Shown piece after piece: positions 9,391 to 17,980 of a stretch of DNA of 47,226 bases. How positions within the stretch are numbered: position 1 is the stretch's first letter; each line of letters begins with the position of its first letter. The stretch lies in contig CAISPD010000127.1 in NCBI GenBank assembly GCA_903887275.1, positions 1-47,226 of the forward strand, given 5' to 3'. Source of the stretch: an uncultured Mucilaginibacter sp. (GTDB taxonomy: Bacteria > Bacteroidota > Bacteroidia > Sphingobacteriales > Sphingobacteriaceae). The position numbers were made by a program, and so were the translations under genes. A model generated the notes under the pieces. That model was given only the letters and a program-made list of their open reading frames with translations, did not search any database and was not told the origin of the DNA.

Positions 9391-10800
9391 CTACTGAATT
9401 CCGTATTTTCCAGCTATATCCAGATAAACATTGATCAGCTTGTTGGTTTTGCCATCGGCATCAAAAAATTGTTCCCAGGTGCTCAGCGGTTCCCATATAA
9501 AAGTCCCGAGGCCTTTACTTCCCGGAACGGTAAACGCTATGTCGTTTACTTCGCGTTTCAGTTGGGTATATTCGGCAACCATCACTTGTTGGGGGTAACG
9601 CGAAGCAAGGTCGGCCATATTATTTTTCAGGTCGGCCAGCGTGCCATGCCATTTGGGATAATAGGAAAGTCCGATAACATCAAATGGTACTTTACGTGCA
9701 GCCATTGCATCAAGAAAAAATCGCGACTCAGAATTCTGACCGCCCAAAGCTATATGCAGCATGATGGGGGTATGTGCATTGATCGCTTTAACTCCTTTGA
9801 TGCCGGCATAAATTAATTGCGACAGACTATCGAGGTTATTGATATTACCATCGGGCCATAACATACCATGATTGATCTCGTTACCAACTTGTACCATATC
9901 GGGTGCAGTGCCCTGATCCTTAAGTTGGCGCATAACCTTCAGTGTAAAATCATAAACGGATTGCTTTAAACTATTAAAATCTTCTCCTGACCAGGCTGCG
10001 GGTTTAAATTGTTTGCCTGGGTCGGCCCAGGTATCACTGTAATGAAAGTCGAGCAAAAGCTTCAGCCCGGCCGCTTTGATCCGTTTTGCCATCGCTTTGG
10101 TATGCTCCAGATCGCAAAAGCCTTTGCCTGGTGCATATCCGGCTGTTGCCGCCGGATCATTGAAAATACGAAGGCGGATGTAATTGAAGCCATGTTCTTT
10201 TAAAATTTGTATCGCATCTTTTGGTATCCCATTATCTGAGAACCGGATGCCCTTATCTTCCAGTTCGGGTAAAAAAGAGATATCAGCTCCTAAAATCTTC
10301 CCCTTTACTTTTTGGGGTATATAATTAACCCGGGTAACCGGGTGTGCGGTACCGGGCCAAACGGCTTCAATATCCGTTGAGCCTGTCCATAAACTATCCG
10401 ATTTTGCTTCGAAGCGGATCGCTCCCCTTGCTGTAGTAGTTTGCAGGATCACTTCGCATTCGCCATGATATGCGGGTAATTGCCATTGCCCGTTGACCGG
10501 GGCCTTCAGGGTTTGCCCATCAGCACTGCTGATTCGGATGATCTTTCCTTTACCTACTGCAGTAAAGCTGACCAGGTTATTGGTATTATTTACTGTATTG
10601 CCCTCAATGTCTATTATCTTTACGGCAATAAGAACGGTATCCCGTCCATCGGCCTTCATCGTAGTTTTATAGGGCGTAATTTGAACCTCAAAAGCCTGCC
10701 CCGGTTTGCCGGTGCGTCGGCCTTGTGCCCTAACTGCAAAAGCAGAAATTACAAGTATCAGCAGCATTAAGGTTTTCGATCCCGATCTATATTTTTTCAT
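9391..10800 (-). CDS. GH53 arabinogalactan endo-beta-1,4-galactanase with N-terminal Ig-like domain
   Basis: A 469-residue exported enzyme that should cut beta-1,4-galactan, such as pectin side chains. Residues 1-25 are a signal peptide (LMLLILVISAFAVRAQ). Residues about 35-140 form a beta-sandwich, Ig/Big-like (ITPYKTTMKADGRDTVLI). The GH53 TIM barrel starts near residue 170 (GADISFLPELEDKG). The acid/base Glu is visible in QVGNEINHGMLWPDG and the nucleophile Glu in MVAEYTQ. A GT4 gene and a permease gene flank it on the same strand with gaps of about 120-130 bases, so it may be its own unit. No SusC/SusD pair is present. Confidence 0.9.
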   Translation of the reverse strand: MKKYRSGSKTLMLLILVISAFAVRAQGRRTGKPGQAFEVQITPYKTTMKADGRDTVLIAVKIIDIEGNTVNNTNNLVSFTAVGKGKIIRISSADGQTLKAPVNGQWQLPAYHGECEVILQTTTARGAIRFEAKSDSLWTGSTDIEAVWPGTAHPVTRVNYIPQKVKGKILGADISFLPELEDKGIRFSDNGIPKDAIQILKEHGFNYIRLRIFNDPAATAGYAPGKGFCDLEHTKAMAKRIKAAGLKLLLDFHYSDTWADPGKQFKPAAWSGEDFNSLKQSVYDFTLKVMRQLKDQGTAPDMVQVGNEINHGMLWPDGNINNLDSLSQLIYAGIKGVKAINAHTPIMLHIALGGQNSESRFFLDAMAARKVPFDVIGLSYYPKWHGTLADLKNNMADLASRYPQQVMVAEYTQLKREVNDIAFTVPGSKGLGTFIWEPLSTWEQFFDADGKTNKLINVYLDIAGKYGIQ

Positions 10801-10934
10801 GGCTGGTTAATTGGTCCGCTAAAATTAAAAATAAATTGTATAAATGACAATTAATATAAAGAATGGGAATCAATAAAGATTTTATTACAACTTGCCAGCT
10901 AATGTTTTGCAAAGCCAGACTTTGACCGGTTTCC

Positions 10935-12263
10935 TTAAAGTTTGCTTGCCTGTTTCTTAACTTTCCAGCGGATCAACCACCAGCCAATTTGCGCAGTAGC
11001 CAATAGGCCGATGGCAAAAAATGCAGGTTTTGCGCCCCCCTCGCCCGAGCTTAGGGCGCCCGACAATGCGATAACATAGACACTGGCAGGCAGAATAAGC
11101 AAAACACATAAAGCAGCCAGAGGCAACCTGATACGGAAGGGTCGGTGCCGGTCGGGCTCAATTACCCGCAGGCGGATCAGGGCAATATATTCCAAAAATA
11201 AACCGGCACCATAAACAATAACATCAATAACGATAAGTTCTTCAAATTTCCAAAGTACCATACCACTTACCACAAGCGAGCAGGTCAAAATAGAAATATA
11301 AGGCGTTTGATATTTGGGATGCAGTTTATCAAACCATCGCGGCAATAGTTTATCATCAGCCATAACCTTGGGGACACGCGAAACAGATAACAAAACTGAA
11401 GTATAAATACCCAGGTAACTGGCCATACCGCCAATAGCTATTAGTGTACCAAGCCATTTTCCGCCAATCAGAACTCCAAGTGCTGGAAATCCCTCCTGTT
11501 CAAGCATGTTCGGATCTATATGTGACTGTTGTGCAGTGATCATGATCAGCAGGTAGATGACCACAACCATGGCGAATGCGGTAAATATCGAGATCATATA
11601 AGAACGTACCGGTTTTTCTACTTCGCCGGCATAGGTGGTAACATTGTCCCAGCCCAGGCAATTCCACATTACGATATACATGGCCATACCAAGTGAGGGA
11701 AAAGTTATTCCTTTAAGTGACGGTGAAGGCAATACAATAGGTGCATGATCTTGGTAAAAAAAATGTCCGATCAACAATATGAGCGGGATGAGTACAACTA
11801 TCCCTAATAATATGGATATACGGCCAACAGGATTTATGCCGAAGAAATTCAGCGCAGCCGAGGTCCAGATGATAAAAAGGCACAACTCAATTTTATAGGC
11901 TCCAATACCCGGGAAGAAAAAAGTAGCATAGGTGACAATATAAACGGGGTAAATTGCCAGATCGCAAAAGGTATAGAGCCAGGTCCACCAGCCTTCAAAA
12001 AAGCCCCAGCGGGTACCCAGTGCATGTTTCACCCATCGGTAATAGCCACCTTCAACAGGCATCATGCTATTCAGTTCGAGCACGGTGAAAATGGCGGGGA
12101 TATCCCATAAAATAGGCGTTATCAGCAAAACGAGCAATATGCCATGCCCGCCCGCATATTTTAATAGTGGTTCAAGTCCGTAGGGCCCGCCCGATACGGT
12201 AAAGAAAATAACCGCAATAAGCGGCAGCAGACGCATCTTTTTGTTAAGCGATGGTGCAGGCAT
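10935..12263 (-). CDS. APC superfamily amino acid/polyamine permease
   Basis: A 442-residue inner-membrane protein with about 12 hydrophobic segments. The first helix carries FFTVSGGPYGLEPL, the unwound-helix motif of APC-type transporters, followed by MMPVEGGYYRWVKHALG, the second characteristic motif. It probably moves amino acids or polyamines by proton coupling; the substrate cannot be deduced. It is divergent from the ThuA-domain gene, with about 100 bases between the start codons. Confidence 0.88.
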   Translation of the reverse strand: MPAPSLNKKMRLLPLIAVIFFTVSGGPYGLEPLLKYAGGHGILLVLLITPILWDIPAIFTVLELNSMMPVEGGYYRWVKHALGTRWGFFEGWWTWLYTFCDLAIYPVYIVTYATFFFPGIGAYKIELCLFIIWTSAALNFFGINPVGRISILLGIVVLIPLILLIGHFFYQDHAPIVLPSPSLKGITFPSLGMAMYIVMWNCLGWDNVTTYAGEVEKPVRSYMISIFTAFAMVVVIYLLIMITAQQSHIDPNMLEQEGFPALGVLIGGKWLGTLIAIGGMASYLGIYTSVLLSVSRVPKVMADDKLLPRWFDKLHPKYQTPYISILTCSLVVSGMVLWKFEELIVIDVIVYGAGLFLEYIALIRLRVIEPDRHRPFRIRLPLAALCVLLILPASVYVIALSGALSSGEGGAKPAFFAIGLLATAQIGWWLIRWKVKKQASKL

Positions 12264-12366
12264 AGCCTATAAAAATATTGTTTTTCGTGGAATACAACAG
12301 CGTTTCAAATTATTTAGGATGTTAGAGCCGTTATTAATCAAAATTCTACCTTTGATGGCACTTACC

Positions 12367-13128
12367 ATGAAGAAGATCAGTAGTTTAATCCTGTTGTTTT
12401 CGGCCTTTTGGCTGCATGGCTTGGCGCAGCAGCATCATTCCAGGTTTCGGGCGCTGGTTTTGTACGATAACGGGGGACATCACGTCGCCTATTCAAGTGC
12501 AGCAAAGCAATGGCTGAATAAATTGGCAGCTGACAGTAATTTCCAGGTCGATTATTTTCAGGACACAAAAAAAATCAACGATTCACTACTGCAAAATTAC
12601 CAGCTGTTCATTCAGCTCGATTACCCTCCTTATGGATGGGAACCCAAAGCTGCTGCAGCATTTATCAAATATATTGAAGAAGGTGGTGGCGGTTGGATAG
12701 GCTTTCATCATGCCAGTCTGCTTGGCGAATTTGATGGCTATGCCATGTGGGATTGGTTCAGTGGATTTATGGGTGCAATTCGCTGGAAAGATTATATCGC
12801 CACCTTTGTGCAGGCACAGGTTAATGTTGAAGATACCCGGCACCCGGTCATGCATGGAGTACCAGCATCCTTTACCGTAAAACAGGAAGAGTTTTATACT
12901 TATGATAAAAGTCCGCGGCCGGGCGTGCATGTTTTGGCCAGTGTTGATGAAAAAACCTATCAACCAAACTCTCCTGTAAAAATGGGTGATCACCCGGTTA
13001 TCTGGTCCAACGAGCATGTAAAGGCACGAAACATCTATATTTTTATGGGACACTCGCCAGTTTTGTTTGATGATGATGTTTATAAAAGGATATTCAGCAA
13101 TGCCATTTTTTGGGCATCAGGTCGCTAA
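12367..13128 (+). CDS. Secreted ThuA-domain protein
   Basis: The likely protein is 253 residues. The open frame extends upstream to 12241, but those 42 codons overlap the permease gene. ATG 12367 begins a good signal peptide (MKKISSLILLFSAFWLHG, cleavage near LAQQ). The mature part is a ThuA-like, glutamine-amidotransferase-fold domain with YDNGGHHVAYS, GWIGFHHASL, HPVMHGVP and FMGHSPVLF. ThuA-domain proteins are linked to sugar utilisation in many bacteria, but their reaction is not settled. The downstream glucan phosphorylase is 59 bases away and may be co-transcribed. Confidence 0.85.
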   Translation: MKKISSLILLFSAFWLHGLAQQHHSRFRALVLYDNGGHHVAYSSAAKQWLNKLAADSNFQVDYFQDTKKINDSLLQNYQLFIQLDYPPYGWEPKAAAAFIKYIEEGGGGWIGFHHASLLGEFDGYAMWDWFSGFMGAIRWKDYIATFVQAQVNVEDTRHPVMHGVPASFTVKQEEFYTYDKSPRPGVHVLASVDEKTYQPNSPVKMGDHPVIWSNEHVKARNIYIFMGHSPVLFDDDVYKRIFSNAIFWASGR

Positions 13129-13187
13129 AAATTATTTTCTTTGAAACCAATAATCCGACTTTTACTATATTTCAAAAAAATTGATAC

Positions 13188-14837
13188 ATGACAAGAGACG
13201 AAATTTTCGGGTATGAACCCGATCCAAAATATAAAAAATCAGTAGCTTACTTCAGTATGGAGTTTGCAATTGACCAGGCCTTAAAGATCTATAGCGGGGG
13301 CCTTGGCTTCCTTGCAGGATCGCATACGCGCAGCGCTTATGAGCTGAAACAAAACGTAATAGGCATTGGTATGCTCTGGAAATACGGTTATTACGACCAA
13401 TGGCGGGATTTGAATGCCGACATGAAACCAACTTTTATTGAAAAAGGGTATTCGTTTCTGGAAGATACCGGTATCATGTTTGTTGTACCTGTACACGATT
13501 CGCCGGTTTGGGTTAGGGCTTTTCTGTTGCGGCCAAAAGTATTTGGGTCGGCACCAATTTTTTTACTGACCACCAACCTGAACGAGAACGATGAGCAGTC
13601 GCGTTCCATCAGCTATAAATTATATGATTCAACCGAGTCTACCCGCATAGCTCAATCCATTATCCTGGGTATAGGTGGCGCCATGCTGATTGACAAATTA
13701 GGTTTGAATATTGATATTTATCATATGAATGAAGGGCATTCCCTGCCCCTCAATTTTTACCTCTATCAAAAATACAAGAGCATGGCAGAGGTAAGGAAAC
13801 ATGTGGTTTTCACGACACATACGCCCGAAGCCGCCGGTAACGAGGAGCATCGGGTTGACCTGTTAGAAAAGATGTCGTTTTTTTATGGCACACCGGTAGA
13901 CGAGGTAAGAAGGATATTGGATACTGATGCCTTTTCACTCAATTATACCCTGGCGGCCTTAAAATTCGCCAAAAAAGCAAATGGCGTTTCTAAGCTGCAT
14001 GGCGAGGTTTCGCGTGATATGTGGAGTCAGAACCCGGGTATCTGCGAGATATCATCGATCACCAATGCACAAAATAAGACCTATTGGAAAGACGAAAAAC
14101 TGGAGATTGCTTTTGCAAATAATGATGATGATGCCATCATCAAACGTAAAAAAGAGCTTAAAAAGAAGCTCTTTAAACTCGTAGCAAATCAGTGCGGTAA
14201 GCTTTTTGACCCGGATGTTTTAACCATAGTATGGGCCCGTCGTTTCGCCGAATATAAAAGGGCCGACCTGATGACCTATGATTGGGATCGGTTTATCCGG
14301 CTGGTATACAACAGTGAAATGCCGATACAGTTGATCTGGGCAGGTAAACCTTATCCGGAAGACTATGGTGCGATCAGCCAATTCAACCATTTGATCCACA
14401 AAGTATGGCCATTTGCTAATTGTGCTGTATTGACCGGATATGAATTGGGCTTGTCGGCAATTCTGAAAAAAGGATCGGACGTTTGGCTGAATAATCCACG
14501 CATGTACCGCGAAGCCTCGGGTACCAGTGGTATGACTGCAGCAATGAACGCCAGTATCAATTTTTCCTTACCTGACGGATGGGTGCCTGAATTTGCCAAA
14601 GACAATGAAAACGCCTTTGTTATTCCTCCGGCAGATGATCATATACAATATCCTGAAAAGGACCATATAGAAGCTGCCAGCTTGTTAGATATTCTTGAAA
14701 ATACCATCAGGCCAACCTATTATAATGATCCTAAAAAATGGGTTGCTATCATCAAGCAGGCCGCCAAAGATGTCAGTCCGGCTTTTGAGGCGGGCAGGAT
14801 GGCTGACGAGTATTACAGCGAAATGTATAACGCATAA
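13188..14837 (+). CDS. glgP: Alpha-glucan phosphorylase (GT35), short form
   Basis: A 549-residue cytosolic PLP-dependent phosphorylase that releases glucose-1-phosphate from alpha-1,4-glucans. It belongs to the short form, without the longer N-terminal regulatory region of classical glycogen phosphorylases (about 800 residues). Landmarks are YFSMEFAI near the start, GGLGFLAGSH, HMNEGHS, FTTHTPEAAGNE, VWARRFAEYKRADL, and REASGTSGMTAAMNASINF, which corresponds to the glucose-binding/PLP-site region. An ATG start is preceded by an A-rich stretch. It lies in a carbohydrate neighbourhood downstream of the ThuA gene. Confidence 0.93.
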   Translation: MTRDEIFGYEPDPKYKKSVAYFSMEFAIDQALKIYSGGLGFLAGSHTRSAYELKQNVIGIGMLWKYGYYDQWRDLNADMKPTFIEKGYSFLEDTGIMFVVPVHDSPVWVRAFLLRPKVFGSAPIFLLTTNLNENDEQSRSISYKLYDSTESTRIAQSIILGIGGAMLIDKLGLNIDIYHMNEGHSLPLNFYLYQKYKSMAEVRKHVVFTTHTPEAAGNEEHRVDLLEKMSFFYGTPVDEVRRILDTDAFSLNYTLAALKFAKKANGVSKLHGEVSRDMWSQNPGICEISSITNAQNKTYWKDEKLEIAFANNDDDAIIKRKKELKKKLFKLVANQCGKLFDPDVLTIVWARRFAEYKRADLMTYDWDRFIRLVYNSEMPIQLIWAGKPYPEDYGAISQFNHLIHKVWPFANCAVLTGYELGLSAILKKGSDVWLNNPRMYREASGTSGMTAAMNASINFSLPDGWVPEFAKDNENAFVIPPADDHIQYPEKDHIEAASLLDILENTIRPTYYNDPKKWVAIIKQAAKDVSPAFEAGRMADEYYSEMYNA

Positions 14838-14877
14838 AAAAATAATCAGTCAACTTTTATTAGGACTAGTCAAGCTA

Positions 14878-15069
14878 TTATTTTTTATGCCGATGCGGAC
14901 GGTGACGCATATGATGACGATGATGATGTTCCGTTTTTTTCGGTGCAGCGGCTGTGGTTTCCGATAGCTTGGTTTGCGCGCTAACAACAGCAGGCTTTGC
15001 TGCAGATGCAGTTGTTAATTGCAGGCTGAATATACCCAGCGCTGCTATAAAGATCTTACTGGATTTCAT
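14878..15069 (-). CDS. Small secreted histidine-rich protein (63 aa)
   Basis: A signal peptide (MKSSKIFIAALGIFSLQL, cleavage after ASA) is followed by a short Ala/Thr/Lys linker and a C-terminal tail dominated by His, Arg and Lys (EHHHRHHMRHRPHRHKK). I recognise no family. The His-rich tail suggests divalent metal or polyanion binding in the periplasm, but that is inference only. It is followed upstream on the same strand by another signal-peptide plus His-rich mini-protein; the pair may be paralogous or functionally linked. Confidence 0.6.
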   Translation of the reverse strand: MKSSKIFIAALGIFSLQLTTASAAKPAVVSAQTKLSETTAAAPKKTEHHHRHHMRHRPHRHKK

Positions 15070-15144
15070 GATTTTGAATTTATGATGCTAAGCTACTATT
15101 AAAAATCTTTAACGGTTTATGCGACAATAAATTGTTACCAATAA

Positions 15145-15345
15145 TCAGGGTCTCGGTGGCGGAGGTGGCGGAGGAGGCAGGTGTATTACCAAACGCGGAC
15201 GATGGGGCGGCGGCAGCCTGTGATGTTTATAATGACGGTGCCTGCGGTGTCTTTCCTGTAAAGGTGCGGCTGCCACAGCTGTTGCCATACCAAGTGTAAT
15301 GATGGTTAGCAGGCAAAGGAATTTCCAAGTGGTGTTAATTTTCAT
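15145..15345 (-). CDS. Small secreted His/Pro-rich protein (66 aa)
   Basis: The open frame reaches 15408, but ATG 15345 starts a clear signal peptide (MKINTTWKFLCLLTIITLG, cleavage near AVAAA). The mature part has the basic His-rich segment ERHRRHRHYKHHRLPPPH followed by a poly-proline C-terminus (eight consecutive prolines). No family is recognised. It lies 75 bases from the other His-rich mini-protein gene, in the same direction, downstream of the alpha/beta-hydrolase gene. It could be a metal-binding or envelope-associated peptide. Confidence 0.55.
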   Translation of the reverse strand: MKINTTWKFLCLLTIITLGMATAVAAAPLQERHRRHRHYKHHRLPPPHRPRLVIHLPPPPPPPPRP

Positions 15346-15425
15346 TTTGTATTTATTATGCAGTTTTACCTGCAACAAATGATAAAGCAGAAGGTTTGCA
15401 TGGATCAAATATCGGAAGCGATACG

Positions 15426-16358
15426 TTAGTTAATTTTTGAGAGGATTACATTTTTATAAAGGAAAGCCGCTATAAATTCGCCGGCATCCAGCCAACGCTG
15501 TTCGGTGCCATCGTGCGGCATAAAAAAGGGATTGAAGTGTTTTTCGAGTTCGTGCGAATAGCCTTGATATACTTTTAATTCGTTGGTCAGATGGATCGAA
15601 TCGGCTGTAGTATGTATATCTATTCCACCGAATAGCGAATTATTTCGGTGTTTGGGCGGTACTATCCCGTCTTTATCGCCCAGGATACATACAATGGGTA
15701 CACCGGCATTTTTTAGCCAGTCGCGGTTAAATATGGCTCCCCATAAGTTTACTACCGCTGCAATATGCGGCAGATCATTGGATTGTGCGCCCTCCGATTC
15801 GGGTGCCAGTGCAGCTGTTTTTACAAAACCGGCGTTCGAAACAAAGGCGGTTTGAACGGCGATCATCCCGCCGGATGAGTTGCCGGCCAGAATGATCCTT
15901 TCCGGGTCGATGCCATATTTTGAAGCGTTCTCGCGGAAGTATTGAATGGCTTTTTTGGCATCAATCATCCCGTTATAGCAGCCCTTTAATAACTCGTCAT
16001 GGTGCAAAAGCGGATTCTTTTTACTTAAACGGTAGTTGATGGCTGCACACACATAGCCGCGCCTTGCGAAAGTATTGCACCAAAGCTTTATACTTTTGGC
16101 ATCTTTGCTGCCAAATTTAAATGCACCGCCATGCATCCATATGATCAGAGGTCGGTTGTTTGCCTGGTCGCCGGCAGGTTGATAAATATCTGCCAGGTAT
16201 GCTTTTGCATCTGTTGGGTTTGTATCATAATTGATATTTGAAGTAATTTTCACATCAGCAAAAAGCTGGTCGCGATACCGGGTAGTATCGGCAGCCTTAG
16301 CAACTTCGCTCAAAAACAGAAATCCCAATACGAATAATAAACCTTTGCTTTTTCCCAT
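15426..16358 (-). CDS. Secreted alpha/beta-hydrolase (carboxylesterase-like)
   Basis: The protein is about 310 residues. The open frame continues to 16502 and would overlap the divergent ligase gene; ATG 16358 instead starts a signal peptide (MGKSKGLLFVLGFLFL, cleavage near KAA). The fold is alpha/beta-hydrolase of the BD-FAE/carboxylesterase kind: oxyanion motif WMHGGAFKFGS, nucleophile elbow GNSSGGMI, Asp in LGDKDGIVPP and His in GYSHELEKH. The substrate may be an ester on plant polysaccharide or a lipid. It is divergent from the pigment cluster and is probably not part of it. Confidence 0.85.
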   Translation of the reverse strand: MGKSKGLLFVLGFLFLSEVAKAADTTRYRDQLFADVKITSNINYDTNPTDAKAYLADIYQPAGDQANNRPLIIWMHGGAFKFGSKDAKSIKLWCNTFARRGYVCAAINYRLSKKNPLLHHDELLKGCYNGMIDAKKAIQYFRENASKYGIDPERIILAGNSSGGMIAVQTAFVSNAGFVKTAALAPESEGAQSNDLPHIAAVVNLWGAIFNRDWLKNAGVPIVCILGDKDGIVPPKHRNNSLFGGIDIHTTADSIHLTNELKVYQGYSHELEKHFNPFFMPHDGTEQRWLDAGEFIAAFLYKNVILSKIN

Positions 16359-16445
16359 GATTTGATATACGATATTATCGATGTATCGGTTGTAATAAAT
16401 AAGCCGACTGGTTTCAGGCGGCTGATATGCATTGATCATTTTTAC

Positions 16446-16453
16446 TACATTTG
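16446..16453 (+). promoter_or_regulatory. Candidate -7 box for the first pigment operon
   Basis: TACATTTG matches TAnnTTTG exactly and lies 31 bases before the ligase start codon. The -33 region is poor: no TTTG lies at 19-21 bases upstream. It is the only good match in the 126-base divergent gap. Confidence 0.35.
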
Positions 16454-16484
16454 AAAGCAACAATATGCCCAATTTAGCAAAGTA

Positions 16485-17774
16485 ATGGCAGATACCAGGC
16501 AAATATATCAGCAGGATGACCGAATAACTTTGATGCAGGAAGAAAAATTGCAGGAGCTATTGCGTTATGTATCATTGCGCTCGCCTTATTACCGCGAACT
16601 ATTTGAACAGCATCAGATCAATATTGACTCGATAAAAACGCTGGCCGATCTGACCCGCATACCTACTACCGAAAAAGACGATCTGCAAAAAAGAAATAAC
16701 GATTTCCTATGCGTAACCGCCGAAGATATTGTTGAATATACCTCAACATCCGGAACTTTGGGCGGACCTGTTACCATTGCATTAACAGAAAACGATCTCG
16801 ATCGTTTGGCGAATAACGAATACCATTCATTTCTGTGTGCCGATGGTACCAAAGAAGATATTTACCAATTGATGCTTACCCTCGACCGGCAATTTATGGC
16901 GGGTATCGCCTATTATTCGGGTATTCGCAAAATTGGTGCGGGCATCATACGCCTTGGGCCCGGTGTGCCTTCTTTGCAATGGGAAACTATACAGCGACTG
17001 AAGCCCACGGCCATCGTAGCTGTGCCTTCTTTTATTTTGAAACTAATCAACTTTGCCAGAGAGAATAATATTGATATCAATAACACCTCGGTGAAAAAAG
17101 CGATCTGTATCGGTGAGAATATTCGGAACCCTGATTTTTCGCTTAATATTTTAGGGAGAAAGATCACCGAATCATGGGATATCAAACTTTATTCAACCTA
17201 TGCCTCAACCGAAATGCAAACCGCATTTACCGAATGTTCTGCAGGTAAAGGCGGACACCATCAGCCCGAACTGGTTATAGTTGAATTGCTTGATGACAAT
17301 GACAAATCTGTGGATCCGAACACCCCCGGAGAGGTAACCATAACTACGCTGGGTGTGGAAGGCATGCCGCTGATCCGTTATAAAACAGGCGACATTTGTA
17401 TGTATGTGGATGAGCCATGTACCTGTGGCCGTACCACGCTGCGTTTAACCTCATTAATGGGACGCAAGAAGCAAATGATCAAATTTAAAGGTACCACGCT
17501 TTACCCTCCTGCTTTGTTTGATATTTTGAGTGAACGCGACGAAATTTTGGATTTTGTTGTGGAGGTTTATGCCAACGAGATCGGCCTCGACCAGGTATCG
17601 CTATACGTTGTTCCGGCAGAAGAAAGCGAAGAATGTGATCACCGGATTCGCGCCTACCTGCAAGCCCGGCTCCGCGTAAGTCCGCATATAAAATATGTAA
17701 GTGCCGAAGAGATCCAGAAAATTCAATTCAACGAGTCAAGCCGCAAACCGATCAGGTTTATTGACCGGCGGTAG
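16485..17774 (+). CDS. PaaK-like AMP-forming acyl ligase (aryl polyene starter activation)
   Basis: A 429-residue adenylate-forming ligase of the phenylacetate-CoA ligase type. Visible motifs are the phosphate loop YTSTSGTLGGPVTI, the acceptor-binding segment STYASTEMQTAF, and RYKTGDICMY; the C-terminal hinge and small domain follow from about residue 325. As first gene of the aryl polyene operon, beside the ammonia lyase, it probably activates 4-coumarate (or 4-hydroxybenzoate-like acid) as an acyl adenylate and passes it to CoA or the carrier protein. That substrate is inferred from context. The start was chosen as ATG 16485, where upstream sequence is intergenic. Confidence 0.85.
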   Translation: MADTRQIYQQDDRITLMQEEKLQELLRYVSLRSPYYRELFEQHQINIDSIKTLADLTRIPTTEKDDLQKRNNDFLCVTAEDIVEYTSTSGTLGGPVTIALTENDLDRLANNEYHSFLCADGTKEDIYQLMLTLDRQFMAGIAYYSGIRKIGAGIIRLGPGVPSLQWETIQRLKPTAIVAVPSFILKLINFARENNIDINNTSVKKAICIGENIRNPDFSLNILGRKITESWDIKLYSTYASTEMQTAFTECSAGKGGHHQPELVIVELLDDNDKSVDPNTPGEVTITTLGVEGMPLIRYKTGDICMYVDEPCTCGRTTLRLTSLMGRKKQMIKFKGTTLYPPALFDILSERDEILDFVVEVYANEIGLDQVSLYVVPAEESEECDHRIRAYLQARLRVSPHIKYVSAEEIQKIQFNESSRKPIRFIDRR

Positions 17775-17781
17775 ATTTTTT

Positions 17782-17889
17782 AGTCCGAAAGATATTGTAG
17801 GTTAACCTTTGTATCCTCCTAAAATAAGTTTGCAGGTTTATTCAATTCTCCCCGGCAGTTAAATACTACCCAAAATTGTCTTTCGGACT
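17782..17889. repeat. Long-range 11-bp inverted repeat and start of a GGACTT-type repeat
   Basis: AGTCCGAAAGA at 17782-17792 has its exact reverse complement TCTTTCGGACT at 17879-17889, separated by 86 bases. The right arm is the first element of the GGACTT-type repeat that continues to about 17929. Confidence 0.55.
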
Positions 17890-17929
17890 TATGCGGACTT
17901 CCCGACTTATACCGACTTCCTACTAATTT
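17879..17929 (+). repeat. Tandem GGACTT-type repeat before the ammonia-lyase gene
   Basis: Two imperfect ~19-base units, each containing GACTTAT-C-GACTTCC, lie head to tail, preceded by another CGGACTT. The ligase-lyase gap therefore contains at least five GACTT words spaced 8-10 bases apart. Such low-complexity intergenic repeats occur in Sphingobacteriaceae; no function is known to me. Confidence 0.6.
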
Positions 17930-17980
17930 TCCTACTTTAGCGCATTATTTCTACACCTGTTAAAACATTATAATTTGCCC

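Noticed and set aside
9382..9816. 144-residue plus-strand ORF opposite the GH53 gene
   Set aside because: It lies entirely antisense to conserved GH53 sequence including catalytic motifs; its own translation shows no recognisable feature.
15145..15240. GGTGGCGGAGG repeats as a possible G-quadruplex or microsatellite
   Set aside because: The repetitiveness is explained by the poly-proline coding tail of the small secreted protein; no independent evidence for a structural role.
16359..16502. N-terminal extension of the alpha/beta-hydrolase into the ligase gene
   Set aside because: It would overlap the divergent ligase start and bury the signal peptide that begins at ATG 16358.
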